Source: Schistocerca nitens | Taxonomy: Eukaryota > Arthropoda > Insecta > Orthoptera > Acrididae | Reading direction: 5' to 3' | NCBI RefSeq assembly: GCF_023898315.1 | Contig: NC_064621.1 | Coordinates: 539,297,383 to 539,361,382, forward strand | Length of the DNA: 64,000 nt | Part shown: positions 55,321-64,000 of the stretch, piece by piece | Layout of the letters: every line of letters starts with the position of its first letter | Numbering within the stretch: the stretch's first letter is position 1 | Notes under the pieces: generated by a model | Told to the model about the DNA's origin: nothing | The model's input: the letters and a program-made list of their open reading frames with translations, nothing else | Database searches by the model: none | Translations under genes and position numbers: made by a program

Positions 55321-55659
55321 AAAACTTCGACTGACTCCGCTGTGGGTTTGCTCTCTTGTGGCCCATTACCTGTCAGCATGTCGAGAGTCAGCACTGTCTT
55401 TCCGTTGGAAGGACAACGATACTTCTTCAAGACTGCATGGAAATCCACTACTTCCGTGTGCATTTTCTTTTACTGCTCAGACTTTGAGAAAAACACTGCA
55501 ATGTGATGAATGATCAGGACTGTCTTTATGGACTGTGAGAAAATTTTAGCTTTTGACCAACATTGTATCAATAAGTGTGTGCATTTGATTTCTTTGTTAT
55601 TGTAATTGTGAAAAAAAAAAATTTAACAAATATGTATTGGCCAGTGCCCAACAAAATTT

Positions 55660-55690
55660 GTAAAATTTTTTGTGGGGAGCATGGGGGCTA
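55660..55690 (+). other. polypurine tract before 3' LTR
   Basis: 'gtggggagcatgggggcta' precedes the LTR start TG. The block of G after AT-rich sequence is the usual priming site for plus-strand synthesis. Confidence 0.75.
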
Positions 55691-56263
55691 TGTAAGTAGG
55701 CTGTTTAGGTTTTTTTATTGATAACGCCACCTCAGTATGAAAATCACCGGCTGTGCCGTGTGCAGTCTGTGGCTGCTTTGCATTGTTGTAATACTCAACC
55801 ATTGTAGTGTTAGGCAGCTGGCTGTGAACAGCGCGTAACGTTGCGCAGTTGGAGGTGAGCCGCCAGCAGTGGTGGATGTGGGGAGAGAGATGGTGGAGTT
55901 TTGTAATTTGTCATGATATCAAGGTAAATACATTGTTTGTTCTCTATTAATATCTTTCATTTGCTAACTATCCCTATCAGTAGTTAGTGCCTTCCATAGT
56001 TTGAATCTTTTATTTAGCTGGCAGTAGTGGCGCTCGCTGTATTGCAGTAGCTTGAGCAGCGAAGATTTTTGGTGAGGTAAGTGATTTGTGAGACGTATAG
56101 GTTAATGTTAGTCAGGGCCATTCTCTTGTAGAGAATTTTGAAAGTCAGATTGCGTTGCGCTAACAAAATATTGTGTGTTGAAAGTCAGATTGCGTTGCGC
56201 TAAAAAAATATTGTGTGTCAGTTTAAGCACAGTCGTGTAAAATTATTCAAAGGGGAAGTTTCA
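55691..56263 (+). repeat. 3' LTR (573 bp)
   Basis: Same limits and, as far as I can read, same sequence as the 5' LTR, including the 40-bp tandem duplication at 56140-56219. Followed by TSD 'atca'. Confidence 0.97.
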
Positions 56264-56267
56264 ATCA

Positions 56268-56624
56268 GAATAACAAATTCGATTGGGAAACATTCAATTT
56301 TTATACATATAATAATTATAAACAAGAACCGCAGTGGTAATTGTCGTAAAAACAAACAAAGCAATAATTTTTGCGACATCTTGCGCAACATATAAAAGCG
56401 GATTTTTTACAATCACAGGGCGTTTGCAATAAATCTGTACAAAAATATGCCCCATTAACATTTACGAAAATTTGAGTTTCCGATAATACCAGGCATATTG
56501 AATCATGTCTCGGAATATTGGTGACGATAACTGATGGTGAATTATAGAATGAATTTTTATACAGTCTTCCTGTGAATTAATTTCACGATTCTCCTGTAAC
56601 AATGCGCTGCAATTTTGCAAGCAA
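56268..56624. other. unassigned stretch
   Basis: AT-rich flank of the LTR element without gene or repeat. Confidence 0.4.
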
Positions 56625-56891
56625 CAGAAGAAAAAAAAAGTACCAGAGGAGGAATCGAACCCGAGACCTCTGGCGTAAGGGTCCGACTGCTAAACGTGTA
56701 GGCCAGACGGCGGCTCGGCAGTGGACTAACATTTTATACTCATAAGGCACCTAAGAAACTTTGGATCGATTTTTTTCGGGATTTTCCGGGTAGTGCGTCC
56801 TAATATTTTAACCACGTGAGGTGTTAGGGGTCCTCTTTCACCACACAAAATTTCGGACAAATCCCCGACCCCAGGGTCGTGCCGTCTCCTT
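56625..56891 (-). repeat. repeat 'F' (tRNA-related), copy 2, uninterrupted
   Basis: Minus-strand sequence matches 47112-47304 plus 47688-47760. It includes 'aggtgttaggggtcctcttt' (plus strand), 'gtagtgcgtcctaatatttt', and a tRNA-like end with the plus-strand motif 'ggaatcgaacccgagacctc'. It shows what copy 1 looked like before its SINE insertions. Together with copy 1 it forms an inverted pair about 9.4 kb apart around the LTR element. Confidence 0.85.
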
Positions 56892-57777
56892 TTAAGTCTT
56901 TGGGATACGTGGGAATTCAAAATTAATATGTTGTGGGCCTTGTCGTCTTCAGTCCGAAGATTTGTTTCACGCAGCCCTTCATGCTAGTCCTGTGTAAGCC
57001 TTTTCATCTGTGCATAGCTACCACTTTCTACATCCATATGAACCTGCCTGCTCTACTCAAGCAGTGTCCTCTCTCTACAGTGTCTACCCTCTACACCAGT
57101 AGTTCCCAGCTTGGGGGTAATTATCCCCTGAGGGGTAAAATGAAATTTTCTGAGGGGTAAAAACTAATGATTCGATTCTGTCACGAAACTAAATTATTTT
57201 CATAAGATCATTACTATTATTACAATTTTGTAAGACTCTCGTACTGATTATATACGTTATCCATCGTTATTTTTTATCAACTACTGGCATTAATGCGGTG
57301 AAGATGACAGGTTCCTCACATAGTCCATCCACTACACACATATGTTATGCTTTTTCCCGCACATTGCTGACAATAGAATGAGACATACACGTAACAAACA
57401 CTAAATATCTCACGAAAATAGCTTCTCCAAGCTGTAGATACTACCTGCAGTAATACAGAAATTGCTTCATTATTCGCTTCGAAACAGATAAATGAATTAC
57501 TTGACAGCACGAGACATCAGTAACTATATAAGGGTTACTATAGTGCTGTACAAGTATTACGATTATTATTGTTATACTATTACTATTAGTGGCTGTGGTC
57601 AGACACAAAGCATTAACAGCCTGAAGTCTTCCAATTTCTGCCAATTCAGAAGTAAGGAATGCAGCAATCAACTGATTTAAGAACGGTAAGTATGGAGTGC
57701 ACATTTTGACTTGGTTAATTTTAAATGGGGTTGCAGTGTTCAGGTCAACCAAGTGCAGGAGGAGTAATGAACGGAAA

Positions 57778-58996
57778 GTTGTTGTTGTGGTCTTCAGTCC
57801 TGAGACTGGTTTGATGCAGCTCTCCATGCTACTCTATCCTGTGCAAGCTTCTTCATCTCCCAGTACCTACTGCAACCTACATCCTTCTGAATCTGCTTAG
57901 TGTATGCATCTCTTGGTCTCCCCCTACGATTTTTACCCTCCACGCTGCCCTCCAATACTAAATTGGTGATCCCTTGATGCCTCAGAACATGTCCTACCAA
58001 CCGATCCCTTCTTCTGGTCAAGTTGTGCCACAAACTCCTCTTCTCCCCAATCCTATTCAGTACCTCCTCATTAGTTATGTGATCTACCCATCTAATCTTC
58101 AGCATTCTTCTGTAGCACCACATTTCGAAAGCTTCTATTCTCTTCTTGTCCAAACTATTTATCGTCCATGTTTCACTTCCATACATGGCTACACTCCATA
58201 CAAATACTTTCAGAAAAGACTTCCTGACACTTAAATCTATACTCGATGTTAACAAATTTCTCTTCTTCAGAAACGCTTTCCTTGCCATTGCCAGTCTACA
58301 TTTTATATCCTCTCTACTTCGACCATCATCAGTTATTTTGCTCCCCAAATAGCAAAACTCCTTTACTACTTTAAGTGTCTCATTTCCTAATCTAATACCT
58401 TCAACATCACCCGACTTAATTCGACTACATTCCATTATCCTCGTTTTGCTTTTGTTGATGTTCATCTTATACCCTCCTTTCAAGACACTGTCCATTCCGT
58501 TCAACTGCTCTTCCAAGTCCTTTGCTGTCTCTGACAGAATTACAATGTCATCGGCGAACCTCAAAGTTTTTATTTCTTCTCCATGGATTTTAATACCTAC
58601 TCCGAATTTTTCTTTTGTTTCCTTTACTGCTTGCTCAATATACAGATTGAATAACATCGGGGAGAGGCTACAACCCTGTCTTACTCCCTTCCCAACCACT
58701 GCTTCCCTTTCATGCCCCTCGACTCTTATAACTGCCATCTGGTTTCTGTACAAATTGTAAATAGCCTTTCGCTCCCTGTATTTTACCCCTGCCACCTTTA
58801 GAATTTGAAAGAGAGTATTCCAGTCAACATTGTCAAAAGCCTTCTCTAAGTCTACAAATGCTAGAAACGTAGGTTTGCCTTTCCTTAATCTTTCTTCTAA
58901 GATAAGTCGTAAGGTCAGTATTGCCTCACGTGTTCCAGTATTTCTACGGAATCCAAACTGATCTTCCCCGAGGTCGGCTTCTATGTTTTGTAAAAG
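57778..58996 (-). mobile_element. RTE-type LINE, 5'-truncated, RT still open
   Basis: 3' end at 57778 ('gttgttgttgtggtcttcag' on plus). Minus-strand ORF2 is open from 58996 to 57794. Homology stops abruptly at about 58996, so it is 5'-truncated at insertion. It lacks the endonuclease. Inserted in the hAT-like element. Confidence 0.92.
57794..58990 (-). CDS. RTE reverse transcriptase, 3' portion of ORF2
   Basis: About 398 codons open without a stop. RT motifs in order: 'EDQFGFRRNTGTREAILTLR', 'TFLAFVDLEKAFDNVDWNTL' (motif A, catalytic Asp), 'GVRQGCSLSPMLFNLYIEQA' (motif B), 'KTLRFADDIVILSETAKDLE' (motif C, FADD intact), 'MNINKSKTRIM' and 'VKEFCYLGSKITDDGRSRED'. The C-terminus has 'RRLLKIRWVDHITN'-like sequence and 'GHVLRHQGITNLVLEGSVEG', typical for RTE. 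The frame lacks its own start and the endonuclease, so no functional protein is expected, but the coding region is well preserved. Confidence 0.9.
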   Translation of the reverse strand, partial: QNIEADLGEDQFGFRRNTGTREAILTLRLILEERLRKGKPTFLAFVDLEKAFDNVDWNTLFQILKVAGVKYRERKAIYNLYRNQMAVIRVEGHEREAVVGKGVRQGCSLSPMLFNLYIEQAVKETKEKFGVGIKIHGEEIKTLRFADDIVILSETAKDLEEQLNGMDSVLKGGYKMNINKSKTRIMECSRIKSGDVEGIRLGNETLKVVKEFCYLGSKITDDGRSREDIKCRLAMARKAFLKKRNLLTSSIDLSVRKSFLKVFVWSVAMYGSETWTINSLDKKRIEAFEMWCYRRMLKIRWVDHITNEEVLNRIGEKRSLWHNLTRRRDRLVGHVLRHQGITNLVLEGSVEGKNRRGRPRDAYTKQIQKDVGCSRYWEMKKLAQDRVAWRAASNQSQD

Positions 58997-59450
58997 CGTC
59001 TACCCTCACAGTGTTTAGTTAGCTTTCTTATCTGAGAGGAGTTGGGAGTTGTGAGTAGCACTTGCGATGCACCACGAATTCCTTCATCGTTCATTCTAAC
59101 ACACACACTCACACACACAACAATTTAAGTATCATTCATCTTCCAACATTTTAAAAATAAAAGTGTTCCAAGAAAAGTCTTTCATTCTACAGTTTATTTA
59201 GGTGCGTAAGTTGGTGGTAATGTGACGGAGGAGGGAGGGGGTGGGCACAGACAGCAGAGGGGTTGAGAGGACGGGGGTACTAGCTAATTTCTAATTGCAC
59301 TTTGAGGTAATGGTCTAAGGAAGATTGGGAAACACTGCTCTTCCTTCCGTTGCTAAATTGACGATTTCGGACGTCTCGTATCAATCATTGCCTACTTTTG
59401 GTCAAGTAGTGCCATAGATTCTTTTCTTCTCGTCTCTATGCGCCATTCAC

Positions 59451-60234
59451 TGTCCATTACAGTCTATCAGTAAAATACCAGAAAACCCCTGTTCCTTAAA
59501 GAATCGAAATTCTACATGCAAAACAGTTTCAAACTTCCGATTACTTTACAAATGAATTAATATGTTAAATCTTTGACGTCAAGTACGTAACCGGGAAAAA
59601 TTTTAAAAAGGTTTGAAACTATGTTTAATGTTTTATAAATTATAGTGCGCAGCAATCAGTCGTTCTTTTTTTTTTTGCAAGTTTTATTTGGAAAATCTGG
59701 ATTTCGGCTAGTGCCTAGCCATTATCAACGCACTATTTTCCAGTCTCGATGCATGTCAGTTCCCTGTTGTTCGGGCGTCAGTCACAGTTCTTTCTCGTAA
59801 ATCATATGACAGTCGCTGAGTGCACCCACTTTCCTAATGGAAGGTAACCTGATATGTTTAATGTGTTCTTAGAAGTCGCTAAGGGTTTCCGTTATTATAC
59901 ATTGTCTGAGTATAGTCTGGGTAATTTGCACACAGTTTTAAGCAAAAGCTGCTTTTTCACGCATCTCAATGTTTGTCACGTCATATCTCCTGAATTGTGT
60001 GTCTAACAATGATAAAATTTTGTAGGTACATTCAGTGGCATATGGGAATTCGCCTGAAAAATTTGTTACGAATAATGCTAAAAGCAAAGAGGTAACAAAT
60101 TAAAACGTCTTGCCTGATGCTGAAGTTTTACGACAAGAATAGCGAGAATGTAGTTAGCGACAAACTCTTTTCCGTCCATTATTTCGTGGGACTTTCTGAG
60201 AGAAAAAGTTTTGTAAAGGTTCGAAATTATCTTT
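59451..60234. other. unassigned stretch
   Basis: No gene or repeat recognised. Short T-runs only. Confidence 0.4.
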
Positions 60235-60676
60235 AAAGGTTGGTTGATTGGATTAAAAGAGGGGAAAAGGGGCCAAATCACGAGGTCATCAGTCCCTTGT
60301 TTCGAATAAAACAATGCTACAAGTGTGAGGATAAAATAAACGAGACTGACTACTCAAAACGGAATGAAAGGAAAAATCACAACAACAACGAGTGTCAACA
60401 AACATGTAAATGGACAAAAGGGGACAAGAAAATCACAGAAACGCAGGAAACGGGATGAAGAGATTAAAACAACAAAGCAGATTACCATGGCTGGCTGACC
60501 ATGAGAATAAAAAAGGAGAAGCCAGCCACTCTGCAACACATTAAAACCTCCACACTAGAAGCACTAGGGTGGAGGACACAGAGGGACAAAGGACATGCGC
60601 TAAAACTTAGATCAACTGATAAAACCCACCCTCACGAGTAAAACTAATTCAGCCGATGAGGCGTTGTCAGATAAAA

Positions 60677-61656
60677 TTAGCGACAAGAGTCCGGTAACCC
60701 AAAAGTAGTCAAAGTGGTACAGTGAACCATAATATTGGCAACTGTCAACCGGGCGCCGCACCGACACTCAGGCGGGTCTTCACGGCGCAGGAGGTAACCG
60801 TGGGTCGCCCAAGCGTGGCCAGTGCGGAGCCGGCAGAGGACAACTGATTTCCTGAGAGAAGTCTTCCACACATTCGTCTCCTTAATGACACGCAGTTTGT
60901 TGTTTGTAATGTTATGCCACTCTACGGAGTAAGTCAGAACGCAGGTCAGGTTCAGAGATGCCCATCTCCAGAAGCGGTTTCCGTGTAGCCTGTTTGGCCA
61001 GCTTGTCAGCAAGTTCGTTGCCTGGGATGCCGACGTGTCCTGGGGTCCACACAAACACCACTGAATGACGGGACAGGTCCATGGCATAGATGGACTCCTG
61101 GATGGGCGCTACCAAAGGATGGCGAGGGTAGCACTGGTCGATAGCTTGTAGGCTGCTCAGGGAGTCAGTACACAGAAGAAACGATTCCCTGGGGCACGAA
61201 CAGATATAATGAAGTGCACGAGAGATGGCCACCAGCTCTGCAGTGAAAACACTGCAGCCATCGGGCAAGGAATGCTGTTCAAAATGGCCTCTGTGGACGT
61301 AAGCGAAGCCGACATGACCATCAGCCATCGAGCCGTCGATGTAAACCAGAGCCCCGGAACACGTCAAGAATCGAGAGGAAGTGACAGCGGAGAGCGGCAG
61401 GAGTAACTGAGTACTTAGGGCCATACGAAAGGTCCAGACGAATCTGCGGCATAGGTGTACACCATGGAGGTGTATGCGGAGAGACCTGGTTGGGAGGTGG
61501 TAAAGGGAAGGAATCCAGTTCAGACAAAGGGATCGAACGCAAACCACAATCGATAGCCCTGACCTGGGCCACTGATGAGGGAGAAAGGAAACGGGAATTC
61601 GGATGCTCAGGAGAATTACGAATGTGTGCGAGTAGTTGTACACATCGGATCTGCAA
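60677..61656 (-). pseudogene. LINE 'c' RNase H and C-terminal Cys/His region
   Basis: 'GALVYIDGSMADGHVGFAYV' (first Asp), 'FTAELVAISRALHYI' (Glu intact), 'LLCTDSLSSLQAIDQ' (Asp), 'FVWTPGHVGIPGNELADKLA' (His, Asp) are all in place, so this domain keeps its catalytic residues. It ends with 'RTGHAWATHGYLLRRED' and 'CRCGARLTVANIMVHC', a CxC...H..C zinc-binding signature. A frameshift near 60960 separates the last segment. Confidence 0.88.
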
Positions 61657-61659
61657 TGG

Positions 61660-61867
61660 TTCAAATGGCTCTGAGCACTATGGGACTTAACATCTATGGT
61701 CATCAGTCCCCTAGAACTTAGAACTAGTTAAACCTAACTAAACTAAGGACAGCACACAACACCCAGCCATCACGAGGCAGAGAAAATCCCTGACCCCGCC
61801 GCGAATCGAACCCGGGAACCCGGGCGTGGGAAGCGAGAACGCTACCGCACGACCACGAGATGCGGGC
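61660..61867 (-). mobile_element. tRNA-derived SINE, family A tail with variant head (in LINE)
   Basis: Head on the minus strand starts 'gcatctcgtggtcgtgcggt' with B box 'gggttcgattcgcgg', then the family A tail ('ttctaggggactgatgacc', 'gccatttgaacc'). A perfect 12-bp TSD 'gatctgcaatgg' at 61648-61659 and 61868-61879. The head resembles that of 6012-6123. It fuses artificially into the neighbouring LINE frame. Confidence 0.96.
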
Positions 61868-61879
61868 GATCTGCAATGG

Positions 61880-62760
61880 AGGGACTCTGGCCTCCATCAG
61901 GACAATGGTCACCAGACTCGTTCTAAAAGCTCCCGTCGCTAGGTGAACACCACGGTGATGCACTGGGTCGAGTACACGCAATGCTGAGGGCACCTCCAAA
62001 CCGTAAACCAGGCTCCTATAGTAAAGGCGGTATTGAACAAGGGCTTTGTAGAGTTGCAGCAACGTAGAGCGATCTGCACCCCAGTTGGTGTTGCTCAGGC
62101 AGCATATGGCACTGAGGTGCTGCCAGCACTTGCGCTTAAGCTGACGAAGGTGAGGTAGCCAAGTCAATTGGGCGTCGAAAACCAGTCCTAAGAATCGATA
62201 TGTCTCCACTACAGTGAGGGGATCGTCATGAAGGGTAAGTTCTGGTTCGGGATGAATGGTATGACGCTGACAGAAGTGCATGAGACACGACGTAGCTTCC
62301 GAAAACTGGAAGCCGAGGGCGAGAGCCCATAACTGCGCCTTGTGGATGGCTCCCTGTAGGCGACACTCAGCAACACCAGTACTGGAGCAGCAGTACGAAA
62401 GGCAGAAGTCGCTTGCATACAGAGAGGGTGAGACAGACGGCCCTACAGCTGCTGCTAGACTGTTAATGGCCACTAAAAATAGTGATACACTAAATACAGA
62501 GCCCTGTGGAACCCCCATTCTCCTGGATATGGGGGTGGGGGGGGGGACCATGGGAGGCACCAACTTTGACACAGAAAGTACGGAGGGACAGGAAATTCCG
62601 GATAAAAATCGAGAGCAGGACTTGGAGACATCACCAGTGGCACAAGATTGTCAGTGGTAGAGCGCTCCTGGCAGAAGCTGCACTGAAATGGAGCCAGTAG
62701 GCCACGTGACTCCAGGACCCAACTCAACTGCTGACACACCATATGTTCCAGCAGCTTACA
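61880..62760 (-). pseudogene. LINE 'c' reverse transcriptase, motif B to thumb
   Basis: 'MGVPQGSVFSVSLFLVAIN' (motif B), 'SPSLYASDFCLSYCCS' (motif C: the YADD box reads YASD, so the first Asp is replaced by Ser), 'WALALGFQFSEATSCLMHFC', 'TYRFLGLVFDAQLTWLPHLR' and 'WGADRSTLLQLYKALVQYRL'. A long open frame but with a catalytic substitution and a frameshift near 62570. Palm motif A lies near 62650 in decayed form. Confidence 0.85.
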
Positions 62761-63863
62761 AACAACGTTGGTGAGGCTGATGGGCTATCAATGTCAAGCG
62801 GGTTTTTACAGTGTTTGAACACCGGAACGAGGGCGCTCTCCTGCCATTGCGATGGGAAGACGCCATCACAACAGATCCAGTTGAAGATGACGAGGATATG
62901 GCGCTTGTAGTCAGACGAGAGATGTTTAATCATTCGACTGTGGATCCGATCCGGCCCACGAGCTGTCTCAGGGCAATGTGCAAGTGCGCTGAGAAGCTCC
63001 CACCACGTAAATGGGGCGTGTAGTGAACAAGAGGACTTTCCTTTCCATCCGCCATTGGAGGGTGCGATAGGCTGCAGAGTAGATCTCCGACACAGAGGCT
63101 CGAGCATAGTTCTCAGCGAAGTGCTCGACAATCGCTTTTGCGTTGGTACATAGCACGCCATTGATTGTAACGCCAGTGACACCTGTTGAGGTCTGGTACC
63201 CAAAAAGACGTCTGATCGTCCAGTCTTGGGAAGGTGACGTATGGCACCCAATGGCCGACACATACCTCTACCAACACTCCTGTTTCCGTCGTTTTATACG
63301 CTGGCATATACGGGCTCGGAGCTGCTTAAAGGTTATCAGATGCTCTAGGGAAGGGTGCCGCTTATGTCGCTGTACAACTCGCCGACGCTCTGTAATTGCC
63401 TCAGCGACTTCTGGCGACCACCACGGGACTGTCTTTCGCTGGGGCACCCTAAAAAGCGAGGGATCGCGTTTTCTGCGGCAGATACGATTGTGGTAGTCGC
63501 CTGCTCAACCATCACATCGATATTACCGTGTGGGGGAGAGTCAACGGTGACTTCACAGGTGAAAGTTTCCCAGTCCACCTTGTTTAAAGCCCATCTGGGC
63601 AGGCGTCCGTGGGCCTGCCGCCAGGGCAGTGACAAGAAGATGGGGAAGTGGTCACTACCACACAGGTCATCATGTGCTCTCCAGTGGATGGAAGAGAGAA
63701 GTCTTAAGCTGCAAATTGATAAATCAATGGCTGAGTAACTACCTCGAGACAAACTGAAATGTGTGGCGGCCCCAGTATTTGAGAGGCAGAGGTCAAACTG
63801 AGACAACGAAGTTTAGACATCTCTGCCAAGGCCAGTATGCACTGTGTCACCCCACGAGGGGTT
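62760..63863 (-). pseudogene. LINE 'c' endonuclease C-terminus and RT N-terminus
   Basis: 63345-63806 encodes 'SNTGAATHFSLSRGSYSAID' and 'HDDLCGSDHFPIFLSLPWRQ', the C-terminal endonuclease signature with the SDH box intact. 62724-63263 encodes 'CPETARGPDRIHSRMIKHLS', 'FNWICCDGVFPSQWQESALV' and 'PVFKHCKNPLDI', the RT N-terminal region. A frameshift near 63340 separates them. Confidence 0.85.
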
Positions 63864-64000
63864 ATGGTTGGTTGGTTGGTTTGTGGGATTAAAGGGACCA
63901 GACTGCTAGGGTCATCGGTCCCTTTTTCCAAGTACGAAAAACACCCACGGAGAATAAAAACGATTAAAAGAATAGAGCACAGACGACACAGAACAAGAGA
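63864..64000 (-). mobile_element. 3' end of another I-type LINE (runs off the window)
   Basis: Plus-strand 'ggttggttggtttgtggga' is the terminal GGTT repeat. The minus-strand 3' UTR has a perfect hairpin: 'gggacc', 17-nt loop 'gatgaccctagcagtct', 'ggtccc' (plus positions 63894-63899 and 63917-63922). The interrupted frame of copy 'c' ('NPSWGDT' region) stops here, so it is probably inserted into copy 'c'. Confidence 0.85.

Larger units (their letters stand above)
48292..56263 (+). mobile_element. complete LTR retrotransposon, gag-only, identical-looking LTRs
   Basis: 7972 bp, flanked by a 4-bp TSD 'atca' (48288-48291 and 56264-56267). LTRs of 573 bp begin TG and end CA. A primer-binding site follows the 5' LTR by 2 nt and a purine-rich tract precedes the 3' LTR. 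The internal region has gag-like ORFs (49152-51484) and then about 4.2 kb with no protease, RT, RNase H or integrase I can find. It fits a TR-GAG or large non-autonomous LTR element that depends on another element's pol. Identical LTRs mean a very recent insertion. A 4-bp TSD fits Ty3/Gypsy-type integrases better than Copia or BEL, but is weak evidence. Confidence 0.93.
57097..59337. mobile_element. hAT-like non-autonomous element carrying an RTE insertion
   Basis: Left end 'cagtagttcccagcttggg' and right end 'gattgggaaacactg' are imperfect inverted repeats of the 'cagtggttccca' type common in hAT elements. 8-bp flanks 'ctctacac' and 'ctcttcct' are similar (5 of 8), a worn TSD. No transposase frame. 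Flanks on both sides belong to the same RTE fragment, which supports the limits. Confidence 0.6.
56934..59450 (-). mobile_element. decayed RTE LINE 3' fragment, split by an hAT-like element
   Basis: 56934-57088 ('gtcgtcttcagtccgaagat', 'cagcccttcatgctagtcct') and 59341-59450 ('gctaaattgacgat', 'acttttggtcaagtagtgcc') are diverged relatives of successive parts of the RTE LINE 3' end found at 57778-58100. They form one old copy separated by an insertion. Confidence 0.7.
60235..63863 (-). mobile_element. I-type LINE with RNase H, copy 'c'
   Basis: 3' end on plus starts 'ggttggttgattggattaaa' at 60239. 3' UTR 60235-60680 carries the 'gggactgatgacc' hairpin motif on the minus strand. ORF2 (minus) shows endonuclease C-terminus, RT, RNase H and a C-terminal Cys/His segment. 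A SINE is inserted in the spacer between RT and RNase H. At about 63864 another LINE 3' end begins, so the N-terminal endonuclease part is separated or missing. Confidence 0.88.

Overview
The window is repeat-dense, AT-rich arthropod DNA. The tRNA-derived SINE families, including one whose head and tail I recognise from acridid grasshoppers, suggest an orthopteran genome, probably a Schistocerca-type locust; that species call is inference from remembered repeat families. I find no convincing host protein-coding gene. The one likely functional host gene is a tRNA-Pro(TGG) at about 30.92-30.99 kb. Almost everything else that can be named is a transposable element, usually broken and often inserted into another element. 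Many boundaries can be proved inside the window because target-site duplications (TSDs) are preserved.

Layout. 0-2.4 kb: an old tandem duplication with a GT microsatellite. 2.4-4.0 kb: a mariner remnant cut by two oppositely oriented SINEs, plus a third SINE. 5.6-8.5 kb: a Tc1-like remnant with a SINE in it, then a DUF4817-type transposon remnant. 9.3-10.6 kb: two SINEs, a mariner remnant and a 32-bp hairpin. 11.1-12.6 kb: a LINE reverse-transcriptase fragment. 12.6-19.9 kb: a provable nest in which a Tc1-like element contains a CR1-group LINE, which itself contains a SINE and a Tc1/mariner element with an open transposase. 19.9-20.5 kb: two inverted mariner tails. 20.5-26 kb: mostly unidentified, with low-complexity tracts. 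26-30.5 kb: SINEs, an hAT remnant and a pogo-like DDE remnant inside it. 31-34.3 kb: the tRNA, SINEs and a palindromic tRNA-derived element. 34.4-39.9 kb: a decayed Ty3/Gypsy element split by a second open copy of the same Tc1/mariner element. 40.8-46.8 kb: a LINE with an RNase H domain, joined to a Tc1-like element that carries another Tc1-like element in its 5' UTR. 47.1-48.2 kb: SINEs and an RTE LINE tail. 48.3-56.3 kb: a complete LTR retrotransposon whose LTRs look identical; it has a gag-like gene but no recognisable pol. 56.6-59.5 kb: a second RTE/hAT-like nest. 60.2-64 kb: an I-type LINE with RNase H, and the 3' end of another.

The most interesting observations are: (i) the tails of several SINEs with different tRNA-like heads share a GGGAC-type hairpin with a 17-nt loop with the 3' UTR of the I-type LINEs in this window, which suggests a SINE-LINE partnership; (ii) the gag-only LTR element has a primer-binding site complementary to about 38-40 nt of a tRNA-Arg-like 3' half, far longer than usual; (iii) the two 1422-bp Tc1/mariner elements encode 340-residue transposases with an unusual D-32-E spacing; (iv) a nearly perfect 241-bp-arm palindrome of a tRNA-like element was inserted as one unit.
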